IMG/VR virus record: IMGVR_UViG_3300033388_006544
Span: 1-56,547 of that record
Length of the DNA stretch: 56,547 nucleotides
Source: a virus
Strand: one strand, 5' to 3'
Shown here: piece after piece, positions 25,438-32,130 of the stretch
Position numbering within the stretch: position 1 is the first letter of the stretch
How the letters are laid out: every line of letters starts with the position of its first letter
The notes under the pieces: model-generated
Told to the model about the DNA's origin: nothing
Database searches by the model: none
Seen by the model: only the letters and a program-made list of their open reading frames with translations
Position numbers and translations under genes: made by a program

Positions 25438-25679
25438 GTTATAAATCTTTAGCACTAACACTACTTTTGGACGCTGTAGACGACGTGACTGGTCAAGATC
25501 GCACAGATTTACAGCACGTTATATATAAGGATACAACGAAAGGGAAAAGGTTGGAGCTAAAGGAAAATGCGCTCGACTTCTTTTTCTCTGAAGAATCTGA
25601 ACCATATTTGTATTTTTGGTGTTCAGTGGCCGAAGAACCGATTGCCAGATTCAGGGAACTTTTGAAAGAATATCAATAA
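25434..25679 (+). CDS. Hypothetical small early protein
   Basis: 81 residues from ATG 25434 (ATGA overlap with the previous stop). Helical start, then FFFSEESEPYLYFWC, an acidic and aromatic segment. No family recognised. It ends just before a strong promoter. Confidence 0.55.
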   Translation: MSYKSLALTLLLDAVDDVTGQDRTDLQHVIYKDTTKGKRLELKENALDFFFSEESEPYLYFWCSVAEEPIARFRELLKEYQ

Positions 25680-25695
25680 AAGTTCCTAGGAGGGC

Positions 25696-25738
25696 TTGAC
25701 TTTTCCTCAGGAAGATTTATATTGTTTCTAACAGACAA
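25696..25738 (+). promoter_or_regulatory. Shared promoter/operator, copy 1
   Basis: TTGACT (25696-25701), 16-bp spacer, TATATT (25718-25723), then the conserved block TTGTTTCTAACAGACAA (25722-25738), an inverted repeat (TTGTTT/AGACAA arms) covering the expected start site. The same promoter plus block occurs at 27791-27833 and, on the minus strand, at 32130-32088. Conservation beyond the promoter boxes suggests an operator for a repressor or activator. Confidence 0.85.
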
Positions 25739-25762
25739 AAAAATCTAACTACTGGAGAAAAA

Positions 25763-26032
25763 ATGAACATTAATACTTTTGAAGATCGTGGAACGTATTA
25801 CCAAAACATGGAGATGATCGAAAAAGAGATTGTCTTGAGCATGGGGAGTCACCTGCTTTATGATATATCAGATGTTTTGGATGTGCAAATAATAAAAATT
25901 TATGACAAAAAATTCTACGACGTTGCATGGAAAAATACTACCTCTGATGCCAAAGATGTAAGCGGATCTTATTTTTTCGGAGAAGCGCTCATTTTTAGAG
26001 GCGTTGCCGGGCGTCTAGCCTGGGAAGGTTAG
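25763..26032 (+). CDS. Hypothetical protein behind the shared promoter
   Basis: 89 residues, ACTGGAGAAA upstream. Soluble, mixed alpha/beta, ending in an aromatic segment (GSYFFGEALIFRG). No family recognised. It is the first gene after copy 1 of the shared promoter, and so is likely co-regulated with 27859 and 31748. Confidence 0.6.
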   Translation: MNINTFEDRGTYYQNMEMIEKEIVLSMGSHLLYDISDVLDVQIIKIYDKKFYDVAWKNTTSDAKDVSGSYFFGEALIFRGVAGRLAWEG

Positions 26033-26117
26033 TCTTTTTTTGTCTCAACCTCAGGCCCTGCGAGGACAGGGCTTGAAATGGATACAAAAAATAACCTTAA
26101 CCAGATGTGATAGGGGT

Positions 26118-26285
26118 ATGAAGATGAAATTAAAAGAAATGGAACAAAGAGAAGTTTTCCAAATGTTTAGACCAGCTCCATGGAGCTTTACGGCAGACAG
26201 CAAATTCGAAAGACCAAAGAAAGCGGCAACGAATAAAAAGAAACATCGCAAGGTGGTGCAAGCATCCAGGAAGGAAAACAGATAA
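26118..26285 (+). CDS. Small basic protein
   Basis: 55 residues from ATG 26118 (AGGGG just upstream); the longer frame from TTG 26040 has no better site. Strongly basic C-terminal half (KKAATNKKKHRKV), suggesting nucleic-acid binding. Start uncertain. Confidence 0.45.
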   Translation: MKMKLKEMEQREVFQMFRPAPWSFTADSKFERPKKAATNKKKHRKVVQASRKENR

Positions 26286-26288
26286 TGA

Positions 26289-26537
26289 CTACCTTACTCT
26301 CCTGTGGCAATTTCCGCAAATCCAACAGGTCTGACCTGACCGAACCTTCATTTTTTTTACAGCGAAAGGTTCGAAGCAGAAAGGACAGTCCCTATGTTGC
26401 CATTTCTCAGAATCAGGAGAGTAAGGGTTTCCTTGATGCTGCTTACGCTGACTATCTGTAGCTAGATTGCCCTCTCCCGGGTCAAAGCAGTCAGCATAGT
26501 CAAATTCGTCGTTGGTATTCGGTAAAATACTCATCAT
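26289..26537 (-). CDS. Possible zinc-ribbon protein on the opposite strand
   Basis: 82 residues. The C-terminus carries CPFCFEPF and CWICGNCHRR, a believable zinc ribbon. It would be the only leftward gene inside the rightward early operon, and no clear ribosome site precedes its ATG. A competing rightward frame (26285-26460, 58 residues, TAATG-coupled) has no recognisable feature. I prefer the zinc-ribbon reading with low confidence. Confidence 0.4.
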   Translation of the reverse strand: MMSILPNTNDEFDYADCFDPGEGNLATDSQRKQHQGNPYSPDSEKWQHRDCPFCFEPFAVKKMKVRSGQTCWICGNCHRRVR

Positions 26538-26570
26538 AACGCAACATACAACATGTGAGAGGTGTGCGCC

Positions 26571-26768
26571 ATGATTGGATTAGGTAAAGTTACATATTAC
26601 AACGCTGATGGTACCACGGATTGGCTAAGGACTATAGTTAGGACGGTTTACTACTATGCAGATCATGACGCATCATACGTTATGTCGGTAGCAGCAAAAA
26701 GAGCGCAAAAATTATATTATCGAAAAACAGATATTCGAACAATATTAGGTTTGGGAGGCAAATTATGA
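26571..26768 (+). CDS. Small hypothetical protein
   Basis: 65 residues from ATG 26571, with GAGAGG before it; GTG 26562 is in frame. Contains TIVRTVYYYADHDASYV, a Tyr-rich helix, and a basic C-terminus. It may bind nucleic acid. Stop and next start overlap by 4 bp. Confidence 0.55.
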   Translation: MIGLGKVTYYNADGTTDWLRTIVRTVYYYADHDASYVMSVAAKRAQKLYYRKTDIRTILGLGGKL

Positions 26769-26920
26769 AAGCTGTATACACAGAAAGACAGATAATGGCA
26801 GAGCTGGGAGACGTCGAGGAGATCCTGGATTTTTTGGAGATGGCCGAAGTTTGTACAACGGAAGAACTTGTCGACCTGCTGGACGGTCAACTTGCCGAAT
26901 ACAACTCGGAGGTGTCCTGA
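26765..26920 (+). CDS. 51-residue acidic helical protein
   Basis: 51 residues. Very acidic, Leu/Glu-rich helices (DVEEILDFLEMAEV). It overlaps both neighbours (ATGA upstream, TGATG downstream), so it is embedded in a tightly coupled run. The acidic helical form would suit a small inhibitor that binds a host protein, but that is speculation. Confidence 0.6.
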   Translation: MKAVYTERQIMAELGDVEEILDFLEMAEVCTTEELVDLLDGQLAEYNSEVS

Positions 26921-27234
26921 TGGTTAAAAAAACTCCCATAATGGACCACATAGCATTCAGGGAGATTACAAAAAAACTCAGGATGACACTCAACGAAGTG
27001 TCTGAGGCCCTGGACGTTGAGCTTAGTTTCGTGAAAATGATGAATGAAGGTGAATGGGCTGTCCCTCGACCAATAGCCAAACTTTTGCGCACTCTGCTGT
27101 TAATGAAACGGGGACATGCAGAAAAGAATAACGCTCGTTACAACCAAGGATACAAAGACGGATTTAACAGTGGGCACGGTATGGGATATAATGATGGATA
27201 TTTTGACGGGAGAAGGGCAGAGGTAGGACATTGA
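26920..27234 (+). CDS. Gly-x-x-x repeat protein 2, fused to a helix-turn-helix-like domain
   Basis: 104 residues. The first 70 contain MTLNEVSEALDVELSFVKMM followed by a helix, which resembles a DNA-binding helix-turn-helix of the Xre/Cro type. The C-terminus has six glycines in four-residue register (GYKDGFNSGHGMG and on). The fusion links the repeat to a possible regulator. It is translationally coupled on both sides. Confidence 0.65.
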   Translation: MVKKTPIMDHIAFREITKKLRMTLNEVSEALDVELSFVKMMNEGEWAVPRPIAKLLRTLLLMKRGHAEKNNARYNQGYKDGFNSGHGMGYNDGYFDGRRAEVGH

Positions 27235-27494
27235 AATTAAAAACAAACAACAAGGGGATATCGGCGAGTGTATTGCTGGCATGTGCCGAAATTGGCAACG
27301 AATTTGCCGATGGATATTCGGACGGATATGCTATAGGATACGATATGGGATATAAGTGCGAAACGAAAAACAAAAATACGATCCTTATAGATAAAACGGG
27401 GCAAGAATATATTAAAGGATATGTTGATGGGCTTAAGAGCGGATACGGTAACGGATACGGAGACGGACGATGTGGTGGACGAAAGGGTCGATGA
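27231..27494 (+). CDS. Gly-x-x-x repeat protein 3
   Basis: 87 residues from TTG 27231 (GTAGGA upstream, TTGA overlap with the previous stop). It has two repeat blocks: about residues 27-40 (DGYSDGYAIGYDMG) and 63-83 (GYVDGLKSGYGNG and on), separated by a charged linker. It ends with an ATGA overlap. Confidence 0.6.
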   Translation: MKLKTNNKGISASVLLACAEIGNEFADGYSDGYAIGYDMGYKCETKNKNTILIDKTGQEYIKGYVDGLKSGYGNGYGDGRCGGRKGR

Positions 27495-27718
27495 AAAATA
27501 TAAGTGTTGACATACTGGACGATGAAGACGAGAGTGAGTGCGAGAATGAATATGAGAGTGGATACGACGACGGATTTAGGGATGGATATGATGACGCGTA
27601 TGATTATGACCCTGAAGATGAAATCCCGAGAAAAACCCCAGACGAAGACCTGGACGGGTGCAGCGCCAAATATAGCGCCGGATATAAAACCGGATACAGA
27701 AATGGATTTAAAGAGTAG
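27491..27718 (+). CDS. Gly-x-x-x repeat protein 4
   Basis: 75 residues from ATG 27491. Acidic, with two short repeat blocks, SGYDDGFRDGYDD (about 23-35) and AGYKTGYRNG (about 64-73). Much more acidic than the long first member, so the pattern is kept while charge varies. No family recognised. Confidence 0.6.
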   Translation: MKNISVDILDDEDESECENEYESGYDDGFRDGYDDAYDYDPEDEIPRKTPDEDLDGCSAKYSAGYKTGYRNGFKE

Positions 27719-27790
27719 TGTGAAGAGTAGTGTGAAGATTATGACGACCAACACTTTTCAAAAAATATCGATAAAAATTGCTCCAAGCAC

Positions 27791-27833
27791 TTGACTTTTC
27801 TCTCATATGATATATATTGTTTCTAACAGACAA
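27791..27833 (+). promoter_or_regulatory. Shared promoter/operator, copy 2
   Basis: TTGACT (27791-27796), 16-bp spacer, TATATT (27813-27818) and the same TTGTTTCTAACAGACAA block (27817-27833) as copy 1. The leader then continues with TCTAACCACTGGAGG, also close to copy 1. It drives the fifth Gly-x-x-x gene. Confidence 0.85.
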
Positions 27834-27858
27834 AAATCTAACCACTGGAGGAACAGAA

Positions 27859-28134
27859 ATGATACACGACAAAAAAGACCCATCATACAATTTTGTTTAT
27901 GACGTAGCATATGAGGATGGATACGATGACGGATTTGATGACGGCTACAATCTTATTACATATAGCGAAGTATGTGATACCGAAGGATTAGACGCTCGAA
28001 GTGCTCTCGGGGATACATACGATGATATAGATATCTCGGATGATATTTCAGATGACGCCTATCTGGAAGGGTATACTATAGGCTATGATGTTGGATACAG
28101 TGCTGGTCGTGACGCAGAGGGTAACCCAAAATGA
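27859..28134 (+). CDS. Gly-x-x-x repeat protein 5
   Basis: 91 residues from ATG 27859 (ACTGGAGGAAC upstream). Acidic, with repeat blocks EDGYDDGFDDGY (about 18-29) and EGYTIGYDVGYSAG (about 70-83). First gene behind copy 2 of the shared promoter, so this member can be controlled separately from the other four. ATGA overlap with the next gene. Confidence 0.65.
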   Translation: MIHDKKDPSYNFVYDVAYEDGYDDGFDDGYNLITYSEVCDTEGLDARSALGDTYDDIDISDDISDDAYLEGYTIGYDVGYSAGRDAEGNPK

Positions 28135-28436
28135 AAAGAATGGTGGCGGTAGACCTAAGCCGGGCATATCTCCTGGCCAGGCACAACTACGAAGGAAAAA
28201 AGGTCTTAGCTGATACCTGGCTAAGTGCAGAGCGACGCTGTAAGGCAATAACGCTCTACGTCGAGACAGGTAAAGACTTCAACACCTTCTTCCATCGGCT
28301 GAAAGATGTACCGCCATCTCTGTGGTACGTCTTGTCGGTCAAAGCGCTGGAAACCTTTCGAGATAATTTAGACGAAATATGGCATTATGCCTATTCGGGC
28401 AAACTCAACAAAATCGTGTGGTTGGTAGGAGAATAG
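28131..28436 (+). CDS. Hypothetical early protein
   Basis: 101 residues, helical and basic at the start, with Trp-rich segments (PPSLWYVLSVKAL). Coupled to the preceding repeat protein by a 4-bp overlap. No family recognised. Confidence 0.55.
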   Translation: MKRMVAVDLSRAYLLARHNYEGKKVLADTWLSAERRCKAITLYVETGKDFNTFFHRLKDVPPSLWYVLSVKALETFRDNLDEIWHYAYSGKLNKIVWLVGE

Positions 28437-28438
28437 TT

Positions 28439-28642
28439 ATGATAGTTAACGGATTATACACTGGAAGCAAGGGTAGTAAGACACAAGATTTAAGGAGATT
28501 CACTGAACAGTGGGCAGATTTCTCAGATGCCGAAGCTCAGATACTCGATAAAGATGATGCAGATTTTATCGGTGGCAGTCTTTTTCCAAAAGAATGGGTC
28601 TCTGACTATTGCGCCCAACCGACTATTAACGTGGCAGAATAA
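28439..28642 (+). CDS. Small hypothetical protein
   Basis: 67 residues from ATG 28439 (GTAGGAGAA upstream). Acidic, mixed fold. No family recognised; kept because of the site and packing. Confidence 0.5.
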   Translation: MIVNGLYTGSKGSKTQDLRRFTEQWADFSDAEAQILDKDDADFIGGSLFPKEWVSDYCAQPTINVAE

Positions 28643-28643
28643 T

Positions 28644-28829
28644 ATGAAAAAACGAAACGACGATAATGTTGACAATGGTGTTGACAATAAAGAGCTAAGA
28701 GAACGGATAATATTGACAAAAATAAGGAGAAAAGAGATGGAAGCTCTTCTCCTTGAAGCCATTACCGAGACATTGGAGACATTGGAGACATTGGAGGAAT
28801 TACATGAAGAAAACAAGGATGAAAGTTGA
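28644..28829 (+). CDS. Small acidic coiled-coil protein
   Basis: 61 residues from ATG 28644. The C-terminal part contains TETLETLETLEELHE, coded by a short 9-bp direct repeat (GAGACATTG), probably expanded by slippage. Likely a coiled coil. It overlaps the next gene by 26 bp in another frame. Confidence 0.5.
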   Translation: MKKRNDDNVDNGVDNKELRERIILTKIRRKEMEALLLEAITETLETLETLEELHEENKDES

Positions 28830-29007
28830 AGGCATTGTACTTGATGCACTCACTGAGGCCATCAGAAAAGGATTGAATATGGAAGACAGTGAAGCTATCT
28901 GGGGAGGTACAAAGGAAGAATATATCGAGGACCTCATGCAAGGCTGGCTGGACGAAGAGGATGGAGGTATAGCACTAGACAGACTAGTCAGTCTGATCAT
29001 TTATTGA
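28804..29007 (+). CDS. Small acidic helical protein
   Basis: 67 residues from ATG 28804, preceded by TTGGAGGAAT, a near-ideal ribosome site lying inside the upstream gene. Helical and acidic. Only one base separates its stop from the lysozyme start. No family recognised. Confidence 0.55.
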   Translation: MKKTRMKVEGIVLDALTEAIRKGLNMEDSEAIWGGTKEEYIEDLMQGWLDEEDGGIALDRLVSLIIY

Positions 29008-29008
29008 T

Positions 29009-29512
29009 ATGCGGTGGGCTGTACTGGCTGGGTGTATAATATTCTTATTGTTAGATTTTAAGGTAGTTGTCTCAGATAATTATAGACCAAAGGTAAAAGA
29101 AATGACGAACATCGAGAGACAAATAGTGGAACACGAGGGTTTTGTGTCGACAGCTTTTAGAGGCCCCGAGGGAGCACTGCTTATAGGTTATGGCCGAAAC
29201 CTGGAAAGTAAGGGCATGACTAAAGGTGAAGCCAGAACACTACTGATAAACGACATAAGGGACTGCGAATCCGATCTATTTAAAATATTCGGTGATTCTT
29301 TCGAATCTATGAGCTTAGACCGACACAACGCCCTCATCGATATGCGATATACCCTGGGAGCAACAGGTTTCAGGACATTCAATAAAATGATAAAAGCCGT
29401 CAAGAATAAAAACTATCCTCTTGCCGCTAAAGAAATTAAGAATAGTCTGTGGTACACACAGGTCGGATCACGTGGAGACGATATATACAAACAAATGAGA
29501 GGTAGCGACTAA
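29009..29512 (+). CDS. T4-type lysozyme-like endolysin with altered catalytic residues
   Basis: 167 residues. The first about 20 form a hydrophobic signal-anchor-like segment, as in SAR endolysins. The fold motif follows: VEHEGFVSTAF with the catalytic-type E43, then IGYGRN. By alignment with T4 lysozyme (E11, D20, T26, H31) the equivalents here are E43, G52, L58 and R63, so Asp and Thr of the usual triad are missing. The rest (ARTLLINDI and the DRHNALIDM region) fits GH24-like enzymes. It may be a variant muramidase or have lost activity. It sits in the early operon, not with the holin-like gene. Confidence 0.75.
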   Translation: MRWAVLAGCIIFLLLDFKVVVSDNYRPKVKEMTNIERQIVEHEGFVSTAFRGPEGALLIGYGRNLESKGMTKGEARTLLINDIRDCESDLFKIFGDSFESMSLDRHNALIDMRYTLGATGFRTFNKMIKAVKNKNYPLAAKEIKNSLWYTQVGSRGDDIYKQMRGSD

Positions 29513-29513
29513 G

Positions 29514-29717
29514 ATGATAACCAATAGGGGTGGTGAGCAGCTTAAAATTAAAACAGTAATAACTGTCGAAGTGGAACATCAACTGTGCCTAGATTTTTAC
29601 GACAGCGAGGAAGAGGCCTTGGCCATGGAAAGAGATTTTATATGCAGATGTCCGCTGGAAGCGATAAAACTGTATAAGAAAAATGCCGTCATTGCGACGA
29701 GCGTCGAAAGGATATAA
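29514..29717 (+). CDS. Small hypothetical protein
   Basis: 67 residues from ATG 29514. Beta-strand start, then SEEEALAMERDFICRC, and a beta end: a small alpha/beta protein. Soluble. No family recognised. Confidence 0.5.
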   Translation: MITNRGGEQLKIKTVITVEVEHQLCLDFYDSEEEALAMERDFICRCPLEAIKLYKKNAVIATSVERI

Positions 29718-29718
29718 A

Positions 29719-29793
29719 ATGAAATACACGGATATAACTTTCTTCTTTTTTGTTGTCAGCGTTGGAGCAATAGCAGCAATTTTGTTCATATAA
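29719..29793 (+). CDS. 24-residue single-membrane-segment peptide
   Basis: ATG 29719 to TAA 29793. After MKYTD the whole peptide is hydrophobic (FFFFVVSVGAIAA and on), one membrane helix. AAAGGATA lies upstream. Its place shortly after the lysozyme suggests a mini-holin or membrane disruptor, but length and position are the only evidence. Confidence 0.45.
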   Translation: MKYTDITFFFFVVSVGAIAAILFI

Positions 29794-29803
29794 GGGGAAA
29801 AAT

Positions 29804-30247
29804 ATGAGAGAAAAAGAGCGATCAGTTAAGTGTAAGTCGAGGCACAGAGCAGTGCTGATTGAGTACCTGAGTAACCCAGACAATAAACCCGTCAGCCGGA
29901 AAAAGCTGTCCACTGATGTTTTAGGATTTTCCGAAGGCACAGTACTGTATCAGATATTCTCCCCAGACGAGCTTAAGGATATCGAATTTGAGGCTCTGGA
30001 ACTTAGGCGTAAGTGCTACGCAGCACAGCTCGCCAAAGTTGATACAGGTCTACTCGCAAAGGCAGCTACTGGAGATCCTGCGGCGGCTAAATTGGCATAT
30101 CAGCGCTTTGAAGGATGGTCCGAAAAGCAGATCAAAGAGTTTGTTATGGATGGACCATTCTTGGCCCAAATGTTTCAGATTTTTCCGCCCGAGATAGCAG
30201 AGCAAGTAAAAGCTGCGCTTGTAGCCAGGCAAGGAGAGTTAACGTAA
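29804..30247 (+). CDS. Probable terminase small subunit
   Basis: 147 residues. N-terminal helix-turn-helix-like region (SRKKLSTDVLGFSEGTVLYQIF), then a helical part with AKVDTGLLAKAATGDPAAAKL and YQRFEGWSEK. The GDPAAAKL-x-YQRFEGWSEK pattern is typical of phage small terminases of the helical, DNA-recognising type. It would select the packaging site and hand DNA to TerL. Unusually it lies about 4 kb from TerL and in the early operon. ATGA-type overlap with the next gene. Confidence 0.6.
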   Translation: MREKERSVKCKSRHRAVLIEYLSNPDNKPVSRKKLSTDVLGFSEGTVLYQIFSPDELKDIEFEALELRRKCYAAQLAKVDTGLLAKAATGDPAAAKLAYQRFEGWSEKQIKEFVMDGPFLAQMFQIFPPEIAEQVKAALVARQGELT

Positions 30248-30642
30248 TGAGGACGTCCAAAGTTGTCGTTGTATGCGGATCGAGGCGATATGTCGAAATG
30301 ATGGCGGTCACCGAATGGCTTATCCAGCGTGACGAGCATGCGATTACAATAGGCCTCGGCCTTCTTCCAGATTGGTACCCTTACCCACTCAACCACTTAG
30401 CCGAATACGAGGGGTGCTCTTCTGAGATGGATAAGTTGTATCTCGAAAAAATAAATCTTGCGGATGAGCTGTTTGTCGTCGATTACGAAAATTATATTGG
30501 CGAAAGTACCAGGAATAAAATAGCTTATGCCGAAACATGTAATGTGCCTGTCAGATATTTTAGCAAGGAACCTATCGGACAGCAAATCTTACAGTTAGTA
30601 GCCAAAGGAAATCGATGTTCGGTCAGCAAGTTCTATAATTAG
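30247..30642 (+). CDS. Nucleoside deoxyribosyltransferase-like (DUF4406-type) protein
   Basis: 131 residues from ATG 30247. Seen: VVVVCGSRRY at the start (Rossmann-like strand and glycine loop), then SSEMDKLYLEKINLADELFVVDYENYIGESTRNKI. The ADELFVV-x-x-x-x-x-IG-x-ST pattern is that of the nucleoside 2-deoxyribosyltransferase-like/DUF4406 group, which bind nucleotide-type ligands. The substrate is unknown. Confidence 0.65.
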   Translation: MRTSKVVVVCGSRRYVEMMAVTEWLIQRDEHAITIGLGLLPDWYPYPLNHLAEYEGCSSEMDKLYLEKINLADELFVVDYENYIGESTRNKIAYAETCNVPVRYFSKEPIGQQILQLVAKGNRCSVSKFYN

Positions 30643-30655
30643 ATAGGAGTAAGCC

Positions 30656-30778
30656 ATGAAAGATTTTAGGTTTGGCAGGTTTATTATTCTTTTCAACAAG
30701 GGGAGCAACGAGAAAGGTGTTGCGTGGTACAGTGTCCACTTCGGCATCAAACAAAAACCGAAAAAAAATAGAGAGTGA
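30656..30778 (+). CDS. 40-residue basic protein
   Basis: ATG 30656 with TAGGAG upstream. Basic, aromatic (MKDFRFGRFIILFNKG) with a lysine-rich tail; likely a small nucleic-acid-binding protein. Not recognised. Confidence 0.5.
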   Translation: MKDFRFGRFIILFNKGSNEKGVAWYSVHFGIKQKPKKNRE

Positions 30779-30780
30779 AA

Positions 30781-31134
30781 ATGAAAAAGGCTGATAGAGT
30801 AAAGATATGGGAAAAGTATGACAAACATTGTGCTTACTGCGGCAAGCTCCTAGACTACCCGGATATGCAAGTAGATCATATTATCCCTCGGAGGGGTGGC
30901 AGATGTCCATCGGCCGAAAATATGGAAAATATGAACCCTAGCTGTAGACAATGTAATCACTACAAGCGGAGTCACTCGCTAAAGAGATTCCGACAGCTTG
31001 TTCGTACTTTAGATAAGAGAGTTAAAGCTCACTATATTAATAAGGTGGCTGTCGATTATGGCATTATAATAGAGGCTAAGCCCTGGGATGGTGTATTTTA
31101 TTTCGAGAGATGTCTCAAGATTAAGGGGAATTGA
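30781..31134 (+). CDS. HNH endonuclease
   Basis: 117 residues from ATG 30781 (GTG 30775 possible). Seen: C17-A-Y-C20, V-D32-H33-IIPRRGG, N52-P-S-C55-R-Q-C58-N-H: the complete zinc-bound HNH motif. Small free-standing HNH proteins in phages act as homing or packaging-associated nickases. It is about 3 kb before TerL, so a packaging role is possible, but position inside the early operon argues against it. Confidence 0.85.
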   Translation: MKKADRVKIWEKYDKHCAYCGKLLDYPDMQVDHIIPRRGGRCPSAENMENMNPSCRQCNHYKRSHSLKRFRQLVRTLDKRVKAHYINKVAVDYGIIIEAKPWDGVFYFERCLKIKGN

Positions 31135-31135
31135 A

Positions 31136-31378
31136 ATGTTTAGAGTAACGACATCAACATACAACTATCTGCCGATGGACGTTGACCGTAAGACCTCTGG
31201 TTTCGATAATCGTGGTCACGACTATTTATACGAGGATTATATTGTAATCCAGAAGAAAGGGAGGACTGTGTTTTGCGAGCCAGTGTCAGGGCTACCTAAA
31301 TGTGTGGAAAAAATACAAGAACTCCTGGATATAGCCTACAGTAAAGGGATGGCTGACGGAGATAATAATAAAGACTGA
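31136..31378 (+). CDS. Small protein, first copy of a tandem pair
   Basis: 80 residues from ATG 31136. Begins MFRVTTSTYNYLPMDVDRK; the partner at 31414 begins similarly (STSTYMYLPPDVDRK). Both have a beta-like middle ending in K-x-R/K-T-x-x-C-x-P and a helical end. The leader before each ATG is also alike (TGTCTCAAGATTAA and TGTCTTAAGATTAA). Function unknown. Confidence 0.6.
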   Translation: MFRVTTSTYNYLPMDVDRKTSGFDNRGHDYLYEDYIVIQKKGRTVFCEPVSGLPKCVEKIQELLDIAYSKGMADGDNNKD

Positions 31379-31413
31379 TGAGATAAAATGTCTTAAGATT
31401 AAAAGGAGTCAAA

Positions 31414-31644
31414 ATGCTCGACGTATCAACATCAACATACATGTACCTACCCCCGGACGTTGACCGTAAGGTATTCGACCTAGGCGTAGATGACGATTAC
31501 ATGGACGATATCTATATGGTGGTCCGCAGAAAAGGGAAGACTATATATTGCAAGCCTTTAGCGAAAACGTCCAGCAAAGGGAGTGCGATCCAAGAACTTA
31601 TTGATACGGCCTTCGATGAGAAGGGATCTTACGGAGCTTATTGA
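31414..31644 (+). CDS. Small protein, second copy of a tandem pair
   Basis: 76 residues with AAGGAG upstream. Homologous along its length to the product at 31136, so the pair arose by duplication including the leader. It is the last gene of the early operon, just before a hairpin at 31663. Confidence 0.6.
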   Translation: MLDVSTSTYMYLPPDVDRKVFDLGVDDDYMDDIYMVVRRKGKTIYCKPLAKTSSKGSAIQELIDTAFDEKGSYGAY

Positions 31645-31662
31645 GGAGACTAATAAGATATT

Positions 31663-31681
31663 CCCCGGTAATTCACCGGGG
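31663..31681 (+). terminator. Hairpin at the end of the early operon
   Basis: CCCCGGT (31663-31669), loop AATTC, ACCGGGG (31675-31681): a perfect 7-bp GC-rich stem. No T-run follows on either strand, so it may be a weak or factor-assisted stop, possibly for both directions between the early operon and the convergent gene at 31748. Confidence 0.55.
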
Positions 31682-31747
31682 AGCCGTAAGCAGAGATATA
31701 TTTACCACTCTAAAGGTGTTGTGAGAGTTATCACAGTCGATACGTTT

Positions 31748-32044
31748 TTACCAACCAGCCAAACTTGCGTTAGATTTTCCTTGTTTATCTTCCTTTATCT
31801 GACAATCCCTTTTAGCGACTTCAAAAGCGCGATGGACCTCGCTCTCATAACCTTGGGCGCGTGCTTGCATATCCGCCAGTTCGCTGCCAACACCTAAGAC
31901 TATATAAAATTCTTGTTTTTCTGCGTAGGTACATTTATTACGTATCCATCCTATTAATTCTTTCTCATGGCCAGCATCGATTCCGTCAAAAAAAGCTTGC
32001 CGTGCAGCTAAATTATATTTTTGTTTTAGGCTTGCAGTGTCCAT
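31748..32044 (-). CDS. Small leftward protein behind the shared promoter
   Basis: 98 residues from ATG 32044 (AAGGAGAAAG upstream); the longer frame to 32218 crosses the promoter. Helical and charged, with a HEKELIGWIRNKC segment. Expressed leftward from copy 3 of the shared promoter, against the early operon. A regulator or antitoxin-like role would suit, but nothing in the sequence proves it. Confidence 0.6.
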   Translation of the reverse strand: MDTASLKQKYNLAARQAFFDGIDAGHEKELIGWIRNKCTYAEKQEFYIVLGVGSELADMQARAQGYESEVHRAFEVAKRDCQIKEDKQGKSNASLAGW

Positions 32045-32087
32045 AGTCTTTCTCCTTAAGATTTTGTGTTTTGTGTTTAGTTTTTTT

Positions 32088-32130
32088 TTGTCTGTTAGAA
32101 ACAATATAAATCTTCCTAAAAAATAGTCAA
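32088..32130 (-). promoter_or_regulatory. Shared promoter/operator, copy 3
   Basis: Minus strand: TTGACT (32130-32125), 16-bp spacer, TATATT (32108-32103) and TTGTTTCTAACAGACAA (32104-32088), the same 17-bp block as the two rightward copies. The upstream context (AGGGCTTGACT and GAAGATT) also matches copy 1. It drives the 98-residue gene at 32044. Confidence 0.85.

Noticed and set aside
26763-27092. 109-residue minus-strand ORF
   Set aside because: It covers two tightly coupled rightward genes and has no supporting motif or site.
27164-27754. 196-residue minus-strand ORF
   Set aside because: Shadow of Gly-x-x-x genes 2-4; low-complexity, with no ribosome site.
31583-31897. 104-residue rightward ORF
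   Set aside because: It overlaps the second tandem-pair gene and lies opposite the 31748 gene, which has a strong promoter and site.
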